A stretch of DNA of 64,000 bases from Sulfurivermis sp040755915 (GTDB taxonomy: Bacteria; Pseudomonadota; Gammaproteobacteria; Thiohalomonadales; Thiohalomonadaceae). Location: the NCBI GenBank assembly GCA_040755915.1, contig JBFLWM010000015.1, forward strand, positions 62,001-126,000. Direction: 5' to 3'. Made by a program: the position numbers and the translations under genes. Positions 1 to 6,769 of the stretch are shown here, piece after piece. Position 1 is the first letter of the stretch. The number at the start of each line of letters is the position of its first letter. The notes below the pieces were generated by a model. It had not been told where the DNA came from. It did no database searches and saw only the letters and a list, made by a program, of their open reading frames with translations.

Positions 1-198
1 GCCCAGCACATGGCGGGCAATGTCGGATACCAGCAGCATGCCGTATTCGTCATCCTCATGGCGCTTGCCGACGATCAGGCACTCCGCCTCGATCTTGCAC
101 ATCAGCGCCAGGGCCTCGCTCACCGTGGCCATGCCGTCGATGGTCTCGAAGCGGGTACTCATCACCTCGCGCACCCGCACCACATTGCGTTCGCTCAT
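1..198 (-). CDS. CBS-domain protein (partial, C-terminal part beyond the window)
   Basis: Only the first 66 residues are inside the window. They read as the start of a CBS domain: a 'VREVMS' opening, then 'TVSEALALM' and a 'LLVSDIARH' segment, typical of CBS modules that bind adenosyl ligands such as AMP, ATP or SAM. The start codon shares bases with the stop of the upstream PII-like gene (ATGA, 198-195), so the two are translationally coupled. Context suggests a soluble regulatory partner of the DUF1538 membrane proteins. That role is inference, and the end of the protein cannot be seen. Confidence 0.8.
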   Translation of the reverse strand, partial: MSERNVVRVREVMSTRFETIDGMATVSEALALMCKIEAECLIVGKRHEDDEYGMLLVSDIARHVLG

Positions 199-545
199 AG
201 CTCCCCCTCCACTACCGCGGTCAGCGTCCGCACCTGCTGCGCCACCCCCACGGCATCTTCGACATCGATCTGGAAGGCAATGCCGGTACCCGGCGTGTCG
301 TCGAACTGGCCGACTTCGGCAATCTTTTCCAGTATCTTGCGCGCCAGATGCTCCTCCACCAGGAACAATACCATGTCGCGCTGTGTCTCCACGGACAGAC
401 CGAAAAAGGTCTTGGCCTGGCGCAGTCCTTCGCCGCGCGCCTGGCTGACCACGGTGGCGCCGGTCGCGCCGGCCTCGCGCGCCGCCTTCAGCACCGCGTC
501 GGTCTTGTCATCCTCCACCAGGGCTATCAACAGCTTGAAATGCAT
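195..545 (-). CDS. PII-like (GlnB-fold) regulatory protein
   Basis: This 116-residue protein has the length and pattern of a PII/GlnB-fold protein: an N-terminal 'FKLLIALVEDDKTDAVLKAAREAG' type strand-helix, a central 'ARGEG' turn leading into the T-loop position, and a C-terminal 'DDTPGTGIAFQIDVEDAVGV' type B/C-loop zone (quoted in part). The T-loop is shortened and lacks the YRGxxY tyrosine that is uridylylated in GlnB, so classical GlnD control is unlikely. It is preceded by a near-perfect ribosome-binding site (GAGGAGGTG, about 551-559), stronger than those of its neighbours. It lies after two DUF1538 genes and overlaps a CBS gene. The ligand is unknown. Confidence 0.8.
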   Translation of the reverse strand: MHFKLLIALVEDDKTDAVLKAAREAGATGATVVSQARGEGLRQAKTFFGLSVETQRDMVLFLVEEHLARKILEKIAEVGQFDDTPGTGIAFQIDVEDAVGVAQQVRTLTAVVEGEL

Positions 546-574
546 GATCCCACCTCCTCGTCAGAAAACGTCCA

Positions 575-1300
575 TCACGCCTTGCCACGCCAAACCGCCA
601 ACTGGGCGTAACCCATGACCGTCAGCGCCGGTCCCACCGCGGTGACGGCCAGCAGACCGAAACCATCGGCGGCGCTGCCCCCGTCCAGCTGCAGCGCCAC
701 ACCGATGCCCACCGCCACCAGCAGGGGCGCGGTTACCGTAGAGATGGTTACCACTCCGGTATCCAGCGCCAGATTCACCACCAGACGCGGTGTCACCCGT
801 GCCTGCAGATACAGCACGACGAACAGCACGGTGAGCAGCGGAAACAGCGGCACGCCCAGCATCATGCGCAGCAGGCCGAGACAGGCCCCGAGGCCGATCC
901 CCGTCGCCACGGCCAGGCGCAGCCCCCAGGGCTGGATGGCGCCGCCCGACAACTGCGAGGCGCGGTGCGCCACCGTGGTCAACACCGGCTCGGCCAGTGC
1001 CGCCGCAAAACCCAGCGCACCCAGGAACAGATAGAGCTGCAACAGGCTCACCGCCGTCGCCTCCACCGCGGCGGCCGCCAGGGCGCCGGCCACCTCGCGC
1101 CCGAGCGGAAACACGGTGTACTCCAGTCCGTAGAGGACCAGCGCCAGACCGATGACCAGCAGGCTCAGGCCAATGGCGACCTGTACGGGACGGCGCAGCG
1201 GCCGCCGCAGCACCAGGCCCTGAAATGCCGCCAGCACCAGGACGATCGGCAGCAGATCGCTGATGACGGCCAGCAGCGCCTCTCCGGCCTGCACCATCAT
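575..1300 (-). CDS. DUF1538 family membrane protein, second paralogue
   Basis: This hydrophobic protein of about 241 residues has several predicted membrane segments. Motifs shared with the upstream paralogue are 'GLEYTVFPL', 'LAEPVLTTVA', 'WGLRLAVATGIGLG', 'LDTGVVTISTVTAP' and 'DGFGLLAV'. I chose the ATG at 1300 because it overlaps the stop of the preceding gene as ATGA (1300-1297) and gives both paralogues the same length; an upstream codon at 1327 is also possible. DUF1538 proteins have no established biochemical function that I know of. Pairing and coupling suggest a heterodimeric membrane protein, possibly a transporter, acting with the PII-like and CBS proteins downstream. Confidence 0.82.
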   Translation of the reverse strand: MMVQAGEALLAVISDLLPIVLVLAAFQGLVLRRPLRRPVQVAIGLSLLVIGLALVLYGLEYTVFPLGREVAGALAAAAVEATAVSLLQLYLFLGALGFAAALAEPVLTTVAHRASQLSGGAIQPWGLRLAVATGIGLGACLGLLRMMLGVPLFPLLTVLFVVLYLQARVTPRLVVNLALDTGVVTISTVTAPLLVAVGIGVALQLDGGSAADGFGLLAVTAVGPALTVMGYAQLAVWRGKA

Positions 1301-2022
1301 CGCAACCAGCCCCACAACAGTACGCACAGGGGCGGCAGCAGCAGCGCCGGCGCCACCATACCGAAGCCATCAATCAGGGATGAACGCTGGGCCAGACTAG
1401 CGGCCAAGCCAATCCCCAACGCCACCACCACCGGCACCGCCAGCGTGGACATGGCGGAGATACCCATATCGAAGGCGAGGGTGGTCATCAGCGGCGGCGC
1501 CACCAGGATCAGCAGCAACAACGGGAGCAGCAAGGCCAGCAGCAGCAGCGGCAGCGGCCAGCCACGCAGGATGCGGACGATGCCGAGGACGACGGACAGC
1601 GCAATGCCCAGCGCCGTGGCGAGCCGCAGACCCCATGCAAAGGCCGCGGCATCCGCGGCGGCGATGTGCCCCCCCGCCACGGCGGCCTGTGCCGTCTGTA
1701 CGGCCACCGCCGCCAGCGCCGGCTCCGCCACGGTGGCACTGAAGCCCAATGTGAAGGCAAACAGCAGCAACCAGCGCAGACTGCCCTTGCTGACGAAGTC
1801 ATGGGCAATGCCCTCGGCCAGGGGAAACAGCGTGAATTCCAGCCCCTTCACCACCAGGGCGAGACCGACCACCAGCACCAAGCCGCCGGTCAGCAGTTCA
1901 CCCAATGGCGGCAAAGCCGCCCCCAGAATCAGGGCAAAGCCGAGCAAGACCACCGCCAACGGGGCCAATGTCAGCGCACTCTCGCGCATGGCGCTCAACA
2001 AGTCCTGCAACAGTCGCAGCAT
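1297..2022 (-). CDS. DUF1538 family membrane protein, first paralogue
   Basis: This is a 241-residue integral membrane protein rich in Leu, Ala and Val. It carries 'KGLEFTLFPLAEG', 'TVAEPALAAVA', 'WGLRLATALGIALS', 'FDMGISAMSTLAVP' and 'IDGFGMVAPA', matched one for one in the following gene. The conserved acidic and glycine positions (AEP, D-M/T-G, DGFG) inside hydrophobic surroundings look like a substrate- or ion-handling core. It starts 13 bases after the stop of the NhaP2-type antiporter gene, so all are probably in one transcript. No function is proven for the family; transport is inference. Confidence 0.82.
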   Translation of the reverse strand: MLRLLQDLLSAMRESALTLAPLAVVLLGFALILGAALPPLGELLTGGLVLVVGLALVVKGLEFTLFPLAEGIAHDFVSKGSLRWLLLFAFTLGFSATVAEPALAAVAVQTAQAAVAGGHIAAADAAAFAWGLRLATALGIALSVVLGIVRILRGWPLPLLLLALLLPLLLLILVAPPLMTTLAFDMGISAMSTLAVPVVVALGIGLAASLAQRSSLIDGFGMVAPALLLPPLCVLLWGWLR

Positions 2023-2035
2023 GTCCTGATCCCGT

Positions 2036-3808
2036 TCAGTGCGGCAGCTTGACGCCCACGCTCACCACCTGCTCGCCCTGCATCTCCTTGATCACCAGCT
2101 CGATGCTGCCGAGCGGCAGGCGATCGCCCGGCACCTGACGGCCGTGGAAATGTTCGCCGAACAGTTGCGCCAGGGACTTGCCGCTGTACTCGGGCGGCAC
2201 GCTGATGCCGTAGACCAGGGCCATGTCCTCCAGCCGCGCATCGCCCTTGAGCACGAACTCGCCGAAGAACTGGCGTTTGGCCGTTTCGGCCTGCGCGCTG
2301 GTGGGGATGAACATCCGCTCCAGCTGCGGCAGGGCCTGGCGGAAGGCGAGGACATAGACGAAATCTCCGGCACGGTAGCGCTCGGCAAGCCGTAGATCCT
2401 GCGGCTCGCCGTCATGCACCAGGCCGGCGAGGCGGCAGCCCGGCGGCAAAGCCACCTCGGCCACCCGCCGCCCGGCGATCGACGTGCCCTCCTTCACCTC
2501 ATACACCGCCAGCTCGAAATCCGGCTGCCCCGGAATGTCCAGGCCGACACGATGCAGGCCGACGGCCTCCTGCGGCACGTTCAGCCCCAGCTTGCGCGCC
2601 AGCGGCGCCACCGACCAGCCCTGCACGGTGAGCGACACCAGCACCACGAAGAATGCCGTATTGAAAAACTCGCGCGCGTGCTCCAGCCCGGCCAGCAGCG
2701 GGAACAGCGCCAGCACGATGGGCACTGCGCCGCGCAGCCCCACCCAGGCGATGAACACCTGTTCACGCCAGGGCAGATGGAAGGGCTTCAGGCACAGCGC
2801 CACCGCCAGCGGCCGCGCCACGAACATCAGGATCGCGGCCACGAACAGCGCCTGGCCGGCATGGTCCAGCAGTTCCGACGGCTGCACCAGCAGACCCAGT
2901 ACCAGGAACAGGCCGATCTGCGCCAGCCAGGCCATGCCGTCGTGAAAGCGCAGGATGTTGTGCCCCGCCTGCAGGGGCCGGTTGCCCACCACCAGGCCGG
3001 CCAGATACACGGCGAGGAAGCCGCTGCCGTCGATGCTGGCCACGGCACCGAACAGGGCCAGCGCCGCCGCCAGCACCAGCAGCGGATACAGGCCCGGGGT
3101 CAGGCGGATGCGGTTGACCATCTTCACCAGCAGCCAGCCGCCGCCCACACCGGCCAGGCCGCCCAGGCCCATCTGCTTGACGAACTCCAGCAGCCAGTGC
3201 CAGTCCAGCACGCTCTGCCCCGTCGCCAGGGCCTCCACCAGCACGATGGTGAGAAAGATCGCCATCGGGTCGTTGCTGCCCGACTCGATCTCCAAGGTGG
3301 CGCCGACGCGCTGCTTCAGTTCGATGCCCTGGTTGCGCAGCAGCGAGAACACCGCCGCCGCATCGGTGGAGCCGACGATGGCGCCGATCAGCATGCCCTC
3401 CATCCAGTGCAGGTCGAACACCCACATGGCGGCCCAGCCGGTGACCAGCGACGACACCAGCACGCCGAGGGTGGACAGCAGCATGGCGGGGCGCAGGCCG
3501 ACGCGGAAGGTGGTGACCTCGGTGCGCATGCCGCCGTCGAACAGGATCACCGCCAGCGCCAGGCTGCCGATGAGGTGGGCGCTCTGCACATCGTCGTACT
3601 TGATGCCGCCCGGCCCCTGCTCGCCCATCAGCATGCCGAGGCCGAGGAACACCAGCAGCAGGGGCATGCCCACCCGCGCCGACAGCAGGCTGGCGTAGAC
3701 ACTCACCAGCAGCAGGGCGCCGATGGCGAGGATGATGTAGTTGGTCAGTTCCAAGGCGATGTATCGGGCCGGCAGGGTATCCGCCCAGGACGAGCGGACA
3801 GTGCCCAT
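2036..3808 (-). CDS. nhaP2: K+/H+ antiporter of the NhaP2/CvrA type
   Basis: This is a CPA1-family cation/proton antiporter of roughly 590 residues. The membrane half shows 'VILFDGGMRTE', 'GSTDAAAVFSLL' and 'ESGSNDPMAIFLT', the ion-site region of CPA antiporters (acidic ND pair). The C-terminal third is cytosolic and matches the TrkA_C plus transporter-associated arrangement of E. coli CvrA ('ELAVYEVKEGTSIAGRRV'). It would expel K+ (or Na+) in exchange for H+ across the inner membrane. The start is uncertain: ATG at 3865, 3835 or 3808, or TTG at 3754 just before 'ELTNYIILAIG'. None has a good ribosome-binding site. It heads the run into the DUF1538 genes and is divergent from the symporter gene at 3908. 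Confidence 0.9.
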   Translation of the reverse strand: MGTVRSSWADTLPARYIALELTNYIILAIGALLLVSVYASLLSARVGMPLLLVFLGLGMLMGEQGPGGIKYDDVQSAHLIGSLALAVILFDGGMRTEVTTFRVGLRPAMLLSTLGVLVSSLVTGWAAMWVFDLHWMEGMLIGAIVGSTDAAAVFSLLRNQGIELKQRVGATLEIESGSNDPMAIFLTIVLVEALATGQSVLDWHWLLEFVKQMGLGGLAGVGGGWLLVKMVNRIRLTPGLYPLLVLAAALALFGAVASIDGSGFLAVYLAGLVVGNRPLQAGHNILRFHDGMAWLAQIGLFLVLGLLVQPSELLDHAGQALFVAAILMFVARPLAVALCLKPFHLPWREQVFIAWVGLRGAVPIVLALFPLLAGLEHAREFFNTAFFVVLVSLTVQGWSVAPLARKLGLNVPQEAVGLHRVGLDIPGQPDFELAVYEVKEGTSIAGRRVAEVALPPGCRLAGLVHDGEPQDLRLAERYRAGDFVYVLAFRQALPQLERMFIPTSAQAETAKRQFFGEFVLKGDARLEDMALVYGISVPPEYSGKSLAQLFGEHFHGRQVPGDRLPLGSIELVIKEMQGEQVVSVGVKLPH

Positions 3809-3907
3809 AGAATATAACGGAAGCGCCGCCGCCATGGTGTGCGCATTGCACGCCGGTGAGGCCATTGGCTACCATCGCTGCACGCTCAAGGGAGAATAAG
3901 AACAACC

Positions 3908-5260
3908 ATGCAGACACTCATCGACGCGCTGACCGCCCTCACCGGCAAGATCGCCGGCCTCCTGTGGGGCAATCCCCTCACCCTCCTCCTGCTGCTCGGT
4001 ATCGGCCTCTATCTCACCCTGCGCCTGGGCTTCATTCAACTGCGCGGCTTCCGCCACGCCACCCAGCTCGTCGGCGGCCGCTACAGCGACCCGAGCCACC
4101 AGGGCGAGGTGTCGCACTTCCAGGCCCTCGCCACCGCGCTCTCCGCCACCGTCGGCACCGGCAACATCGCCGGCGTCGCCACCGCCATCACCCTCGGCGG
4201 TCCCGGCGCCCTGTTCTGGATGTGGATGACCGCCTTCTTCGGCATGGCCACCAAGTTCACCGAATGCACCCTGGCGCTCAAGTTCCGCGAGGTGGCCCCC
4301 GACGGCAGCATCGCCGGCGGTCCCATGTACACCCTGCTGCACGGCCTCAAAATGAAGCGCATGGCCGTGCTGTTCGCCGCCTTCGCCCTCATCGCCTCCT
4401 TCGGCATCGGCAACATGGTGCAGGCCAATTCCGTCGTCGACGGCATCGCCTTCATCTGGCCGGAACTGAAACAGGATGCCTGGCTGGTGGGCGTGATCAT
4501 GGCGATCATGGTGGGCCTGGTGATCCTCGGCGGCGTCAAGCGCATCGCCCGCGTCGCCGGCACCCTGGTGCCGTTCATGGCCCTGCTCTATGTCTCCGCC
4601 GCGCTGATCGTGCTGTTCAACCACCTCGCCGACATCCCCGCCGCCTTCGCCACCATTCTCAACCATGCCCTCAATCCCTGGGCGGTGGGTGGTGCCGCCG
4701 TGGGCGAGGCGATCCGCTGGGGCGTGGCGCGCGGCCTGTTCTCCAACGAGGCCGGCCTGGGCTCCTCGCCCATGGCCCATGCCGCGGCCAGGACCAACGA
4801 GCCGGTGCGCGAGGGCCTGGTGGCAATGCTGGAGCCGTTCATCGACACCCTGGTGATCTGCACCATGACCGGCCTGGTGATCGTGGTCAGCGGCGCCTGG
4901 GAGGTGCGGCCGGAGGAGATGAAGGGCGCCGCCTTCACCGCCTTCGCCTTCAGCGAATCCCTCGGCGCCGGCGGCGCCATCGTCGTCGGCCTCGGCCTCG
5001 CCCTGTTCGCCTTCTCCACCATCATCGCCTGGTCCTACTACGGCGACCGCTCCGCCTACTTCCTGTTCGGCGAAAAGGCGGTGATGCCCTACCGCGTGGT
5101 GTTCACCCTGCTGGTGGTGGTCGGCGCCGCGGTGCCGCTGGAGCTGGTGTGGAACATCGCCGACATCACCAACCTGCTGATGGCCCTGCCCAACCTGCTG
5201 GCCCTGGTGCTGCTGGCCGGCCTGGCGAAGAAATTGAAGGATGACTATTTCAAATCGTAG
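3908..5260 (+). CDS. Sodium:alanine symporter family protein (AgcS/DagA type)
   Basis: This 450-residue inner-membrane transporter has the family signature in full: 'SATVGTGNIAGVATAI' followed by 'GGPGALFWMWMTAFFGMATKFTE'. The later 'EAGLGSSPMAHAAA' block is also typical. The family takes up alanine, glycine or related amino acids with Na+. Length is normal. A GGGAG-like site lies about 13 bases before the ATG. The TAG stop is the last three bases of the GTAG head of a REP-like element. Substrate cannot be told from sequence. Confidence 0.92.
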   Translation: MQTLIDALTALTGKIAGLLWGNPLTLLLLLGIGLYLTLRLGFIQLRGFRHATQLVGGRYSDPSHQGEVSHFQALATALSATVGTGNIAGVATAITLGGPGALFWMWMTAFFGMATKFTECTLALKFREVAPDGSIAGGPMYTLLHGLKMKRMAVLFAAFALIASFGIGNMVQANSVVDGIAFIWPELKQDAWLVGVIMAIMVGLVILGGVKRIARVAGTLVPFMALLYVSAALIVLFNHLADIPAAFATILNHALNPWAVGGAAVGEAIRWGVARGLFSNEAGLGSSPMAHAAARTNEPVREGLVAMLEPFIDTLVICTMTGLVIVVSGAWEVRPEEMKGAAFTAFAFSESLGAGGAIVVGLGLALFAFSTIIAWSYYGDRSAYFLFGEKAVMPYRVVFTLLVVVGAAVPLELVWNIADITNLLMALPNLLALVLLAGLAKKLKDDYFKS

Positions 5261-5328
5261 GAGCCCACTCCGTGGGCGAACGCGACGTCCATCTTTGACG
5301 CCATTCGCCGAGAGGACTCGGCTCCTAC
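5257..5328. repeat. Inverted pair of REP-like palindromes (GTAG head), BIME-like
   Basis: Two GTAG-headed units face each other. The left unit has GTAGGAGC and a GCCCAC/GTGGGC stem ending in GCGAA. The right unit, read on the minus strand, has GTAGGAGC and a GCCGAG/CTCGGC stem ending in GCGAA. A GTAG (GT[A/G]G) head plus imperfect palindrome is the known layout of REP sequences mobilised by RAYT (TnpA_REP) transposases. The first TAG is also the stop codon of the symporter gene. No RAYT gene is in the window. Confidence 0.8.
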
Positions 5329-5480
5329 GCTTAAGACGATATCTGGTCGATACGCTGCGCTTATGTCCATGGAAGGACGATATTCGGCGGGAGGCAGGAT
5401 GCCGAGAGCCATATCCACCCTACCCATCCGTTCCGGGTACAATCACACCACCCCATTCCTAACTGATAGAGATGCATCCC

Positions 5481-5825
5481 ATGACCGCGAAGATCACCGA
5501 TTCCGGACTGAAGTACGAAGACCTGGTGGAAGGCAACGGCGAGACGGCCCAGACCGGCCAGATGGTCACCGTGCACTACACCGGCTGGCTGGAGAACGGC
5601 CAGAAGTTCGACTCCAGCAAGGACCGCAACGACCCGTTCCGCTTCAAGCTGGGCGCCGGCCAGGTCATCCGCGGCTGGGACGAGGGCGTGGCCGGCATGA
5701 AGATCGGCGGCACGCGCAAGCTCACCATCCCCGCCAACCTCGGCTACGGCTCCCGTGGTGCCGGCGGCGTGATCCCGCCCAACGCCACGCTGATCTTCGA
5801 CGTGGAGCTGCTGGCGCTGAACTGA
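5481..5825 (+). CDS. FKBP-type peptidyl-prolyl cis-trans isomerase
   Basis: This compact 114-residue protein is essentially one FKBP domain: 'VHYTGWLENGQKFDSS', 'FKLGAGQVIRGWDEGVAGM', 'LTIPANLGYG' and 'IPPNATLIFDVELL'. The active-site aromatic and Asp positions (Y, D, W, Y) are present. No signal peptide is visible, so it is likely cytosolic. I prefer ATG 5481 over 5472 because GAG at 5469-5471 sits at proper distance and too close to the earlier ATG. Its stop overlaps the nadC start (TGATG), implying coupling. Confidence 0.93.
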   Translation: MTAKITDSGLKYEDLVEGNGETAQTGQMVTVHYTGWLENGQKFDSSKDRNDPFRFKLGAGQVIRGWDEGVAGMKIGGTRKLTIPANLGYGSRGAGGVIPPNATLIFDVELLALN

Positions 5826-6670
5826 TGCAGCCGGACGGCATCTCCCTCCCCCTCGTGCGCGAGGATGTGCGCCGCGCCCTGCAGGAAGACGTGGGCGGCG
5901 GCGACATCACCGCCGCCCTCATCGATGCCGAGCGCCAGGCCGAGGCCACGGTGATCAGCCGCGAGCACGCCGTGCTCTGTGGCCAGGCCTGGTTCGAGCA
6001 GGCCTTTTGGCTGCTGGATGAGTCTGTGCGCATCGATTGGCGCGCGGCCGATGGCGATGCGGTGGAGCCGAATCAGATTCTGTGCGTGGTCTACGGCCCG
6101 GCGCGCGTGCTGCTCACCGGCGAACGCACCGCCCTCAACTTCCTGCAGACCCTGTCCGCCACCGCCACTGCGGCACGACACTACGTGGCGGCCCTGGGCG
6201 ACAGCGGCGTGCAGCTGCTCGACACGCGCAAGACCATTCCCGGCCTGCGTCAGGCGCAGAAATACGCCGTGCGCTGCGCCGGCGGCCGCAACCACCGCAT
6301 GGGGCTGTATGACGGCGTGCTGATCAAGGAAAACCACATCGCCACCGCCGGCTCCATCGGCCGCGCCGTGGACCAGGCACGCCATCACGCGCCGCATGGC
6401 ATTGCGGTGGAAGTGGAGGTGGAGGACTTGCAGCAGTTGCGCGAGGCCCTGGCCGCCGGTGCCGATATCGTGCTGCTGGACAACATGGAACCGGACCTGC
6501 TGCGCCAGGCCGTGGCGATCACCGCCGGCCAGGCCAAACTCGAGGCATCGGGCGGCATCACCCTCGACAACATCCGCGCCGTCGCCGATACCGGCGTCGA
6601 CTACATCTCCATCGGCGCCATCACCAAGCATGTGCAGGCGGTGGACCTGTCGATGCGCATCCATATGTAG
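5825..6670 (+). CDS. nadC: Nicotinate-nucleotide pyrophosphorylase (carboxylating)
   Basis: NadC converts quinolinate and PRPP to nicotinate mononucleotide in de novo NAD synthesis. The 281-residue product has the substrate-binding 'DTRKTIPGLRQAQKYAV' block, then 'GGRNHRMGLYDGVLIKENH', the C-terminal 'LLDNMEPD', and 'EASGGITLDNI' with 'DYISIGAITKH' of the barrel. The ATG shares its A with the TGA of the FKBP gene. The frame stays open upstream to 5363, but that part is the FKBP gene in another phase. Its TAG stop lies in a GTAG tetranucleotide that may head a REP-like unit. Confidence 0.96.
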   Translation: MQPDGISLPLVREDVRRALQEDVGGGDITAALIDAERQAEATVISREHAVLCGQAWFEQAFWLLDESVRIDWRAADGDAVEPNQILCVVYGPARVLLTGERTALNFLQTLSATATAARHYVAALGDSGVQLLDTRKTIPGLRQAQKYAVRCAGGRNHRMGLYDGVLIKENHIATAGSIGRAVDQARHHAPHGIAVEVEVEDLQQLREALAAGADIVLLDNMEPDLLRQAVAITAGQAKLEASGGITLDNIRAVADTGVDYISIGAITKHVQAVDLSMRIHM

Positions 6671-6769
6671 CAGCCGGTTCCTCGCGGCGAGCCGGTGCCG
6701 ATCGTAGGGCTGGCTTCAGCCGGCCGGCATAGTCGACACCTGCATTTGGCCCGCTGCAGCCGGCCCTAC
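6667..6769. repeat. Cluster of GTAG-headed REP-like palindromes
   Basis: The clear pair is 6704-6769: GTAGGGCTGGC-TTCA-GCCGGCC on the left and, on the minus strand from 6769, GTAGGGCCGGC followed by a matching arm. A weaker GTAG-headed unit (CCGG...CCGG) starts at 6667. The sequence class differs from the pair at 5257. The outer ends coincide with stop codons: TAG 6668-6670 ends nadC and, on the other strand, TAG 6768-6766 ends the c-di-GMP gene. It may also act as a terminator between the two convergent genes. Confidence 0.7.

Noticed and set aside
5363..5824. N-terminal extension of nadC to 5363
   Set aside because: The frame is open, but the region is the FKBP gene in another phase. The NadC homology starts at 5825, with a TGATG overlap.
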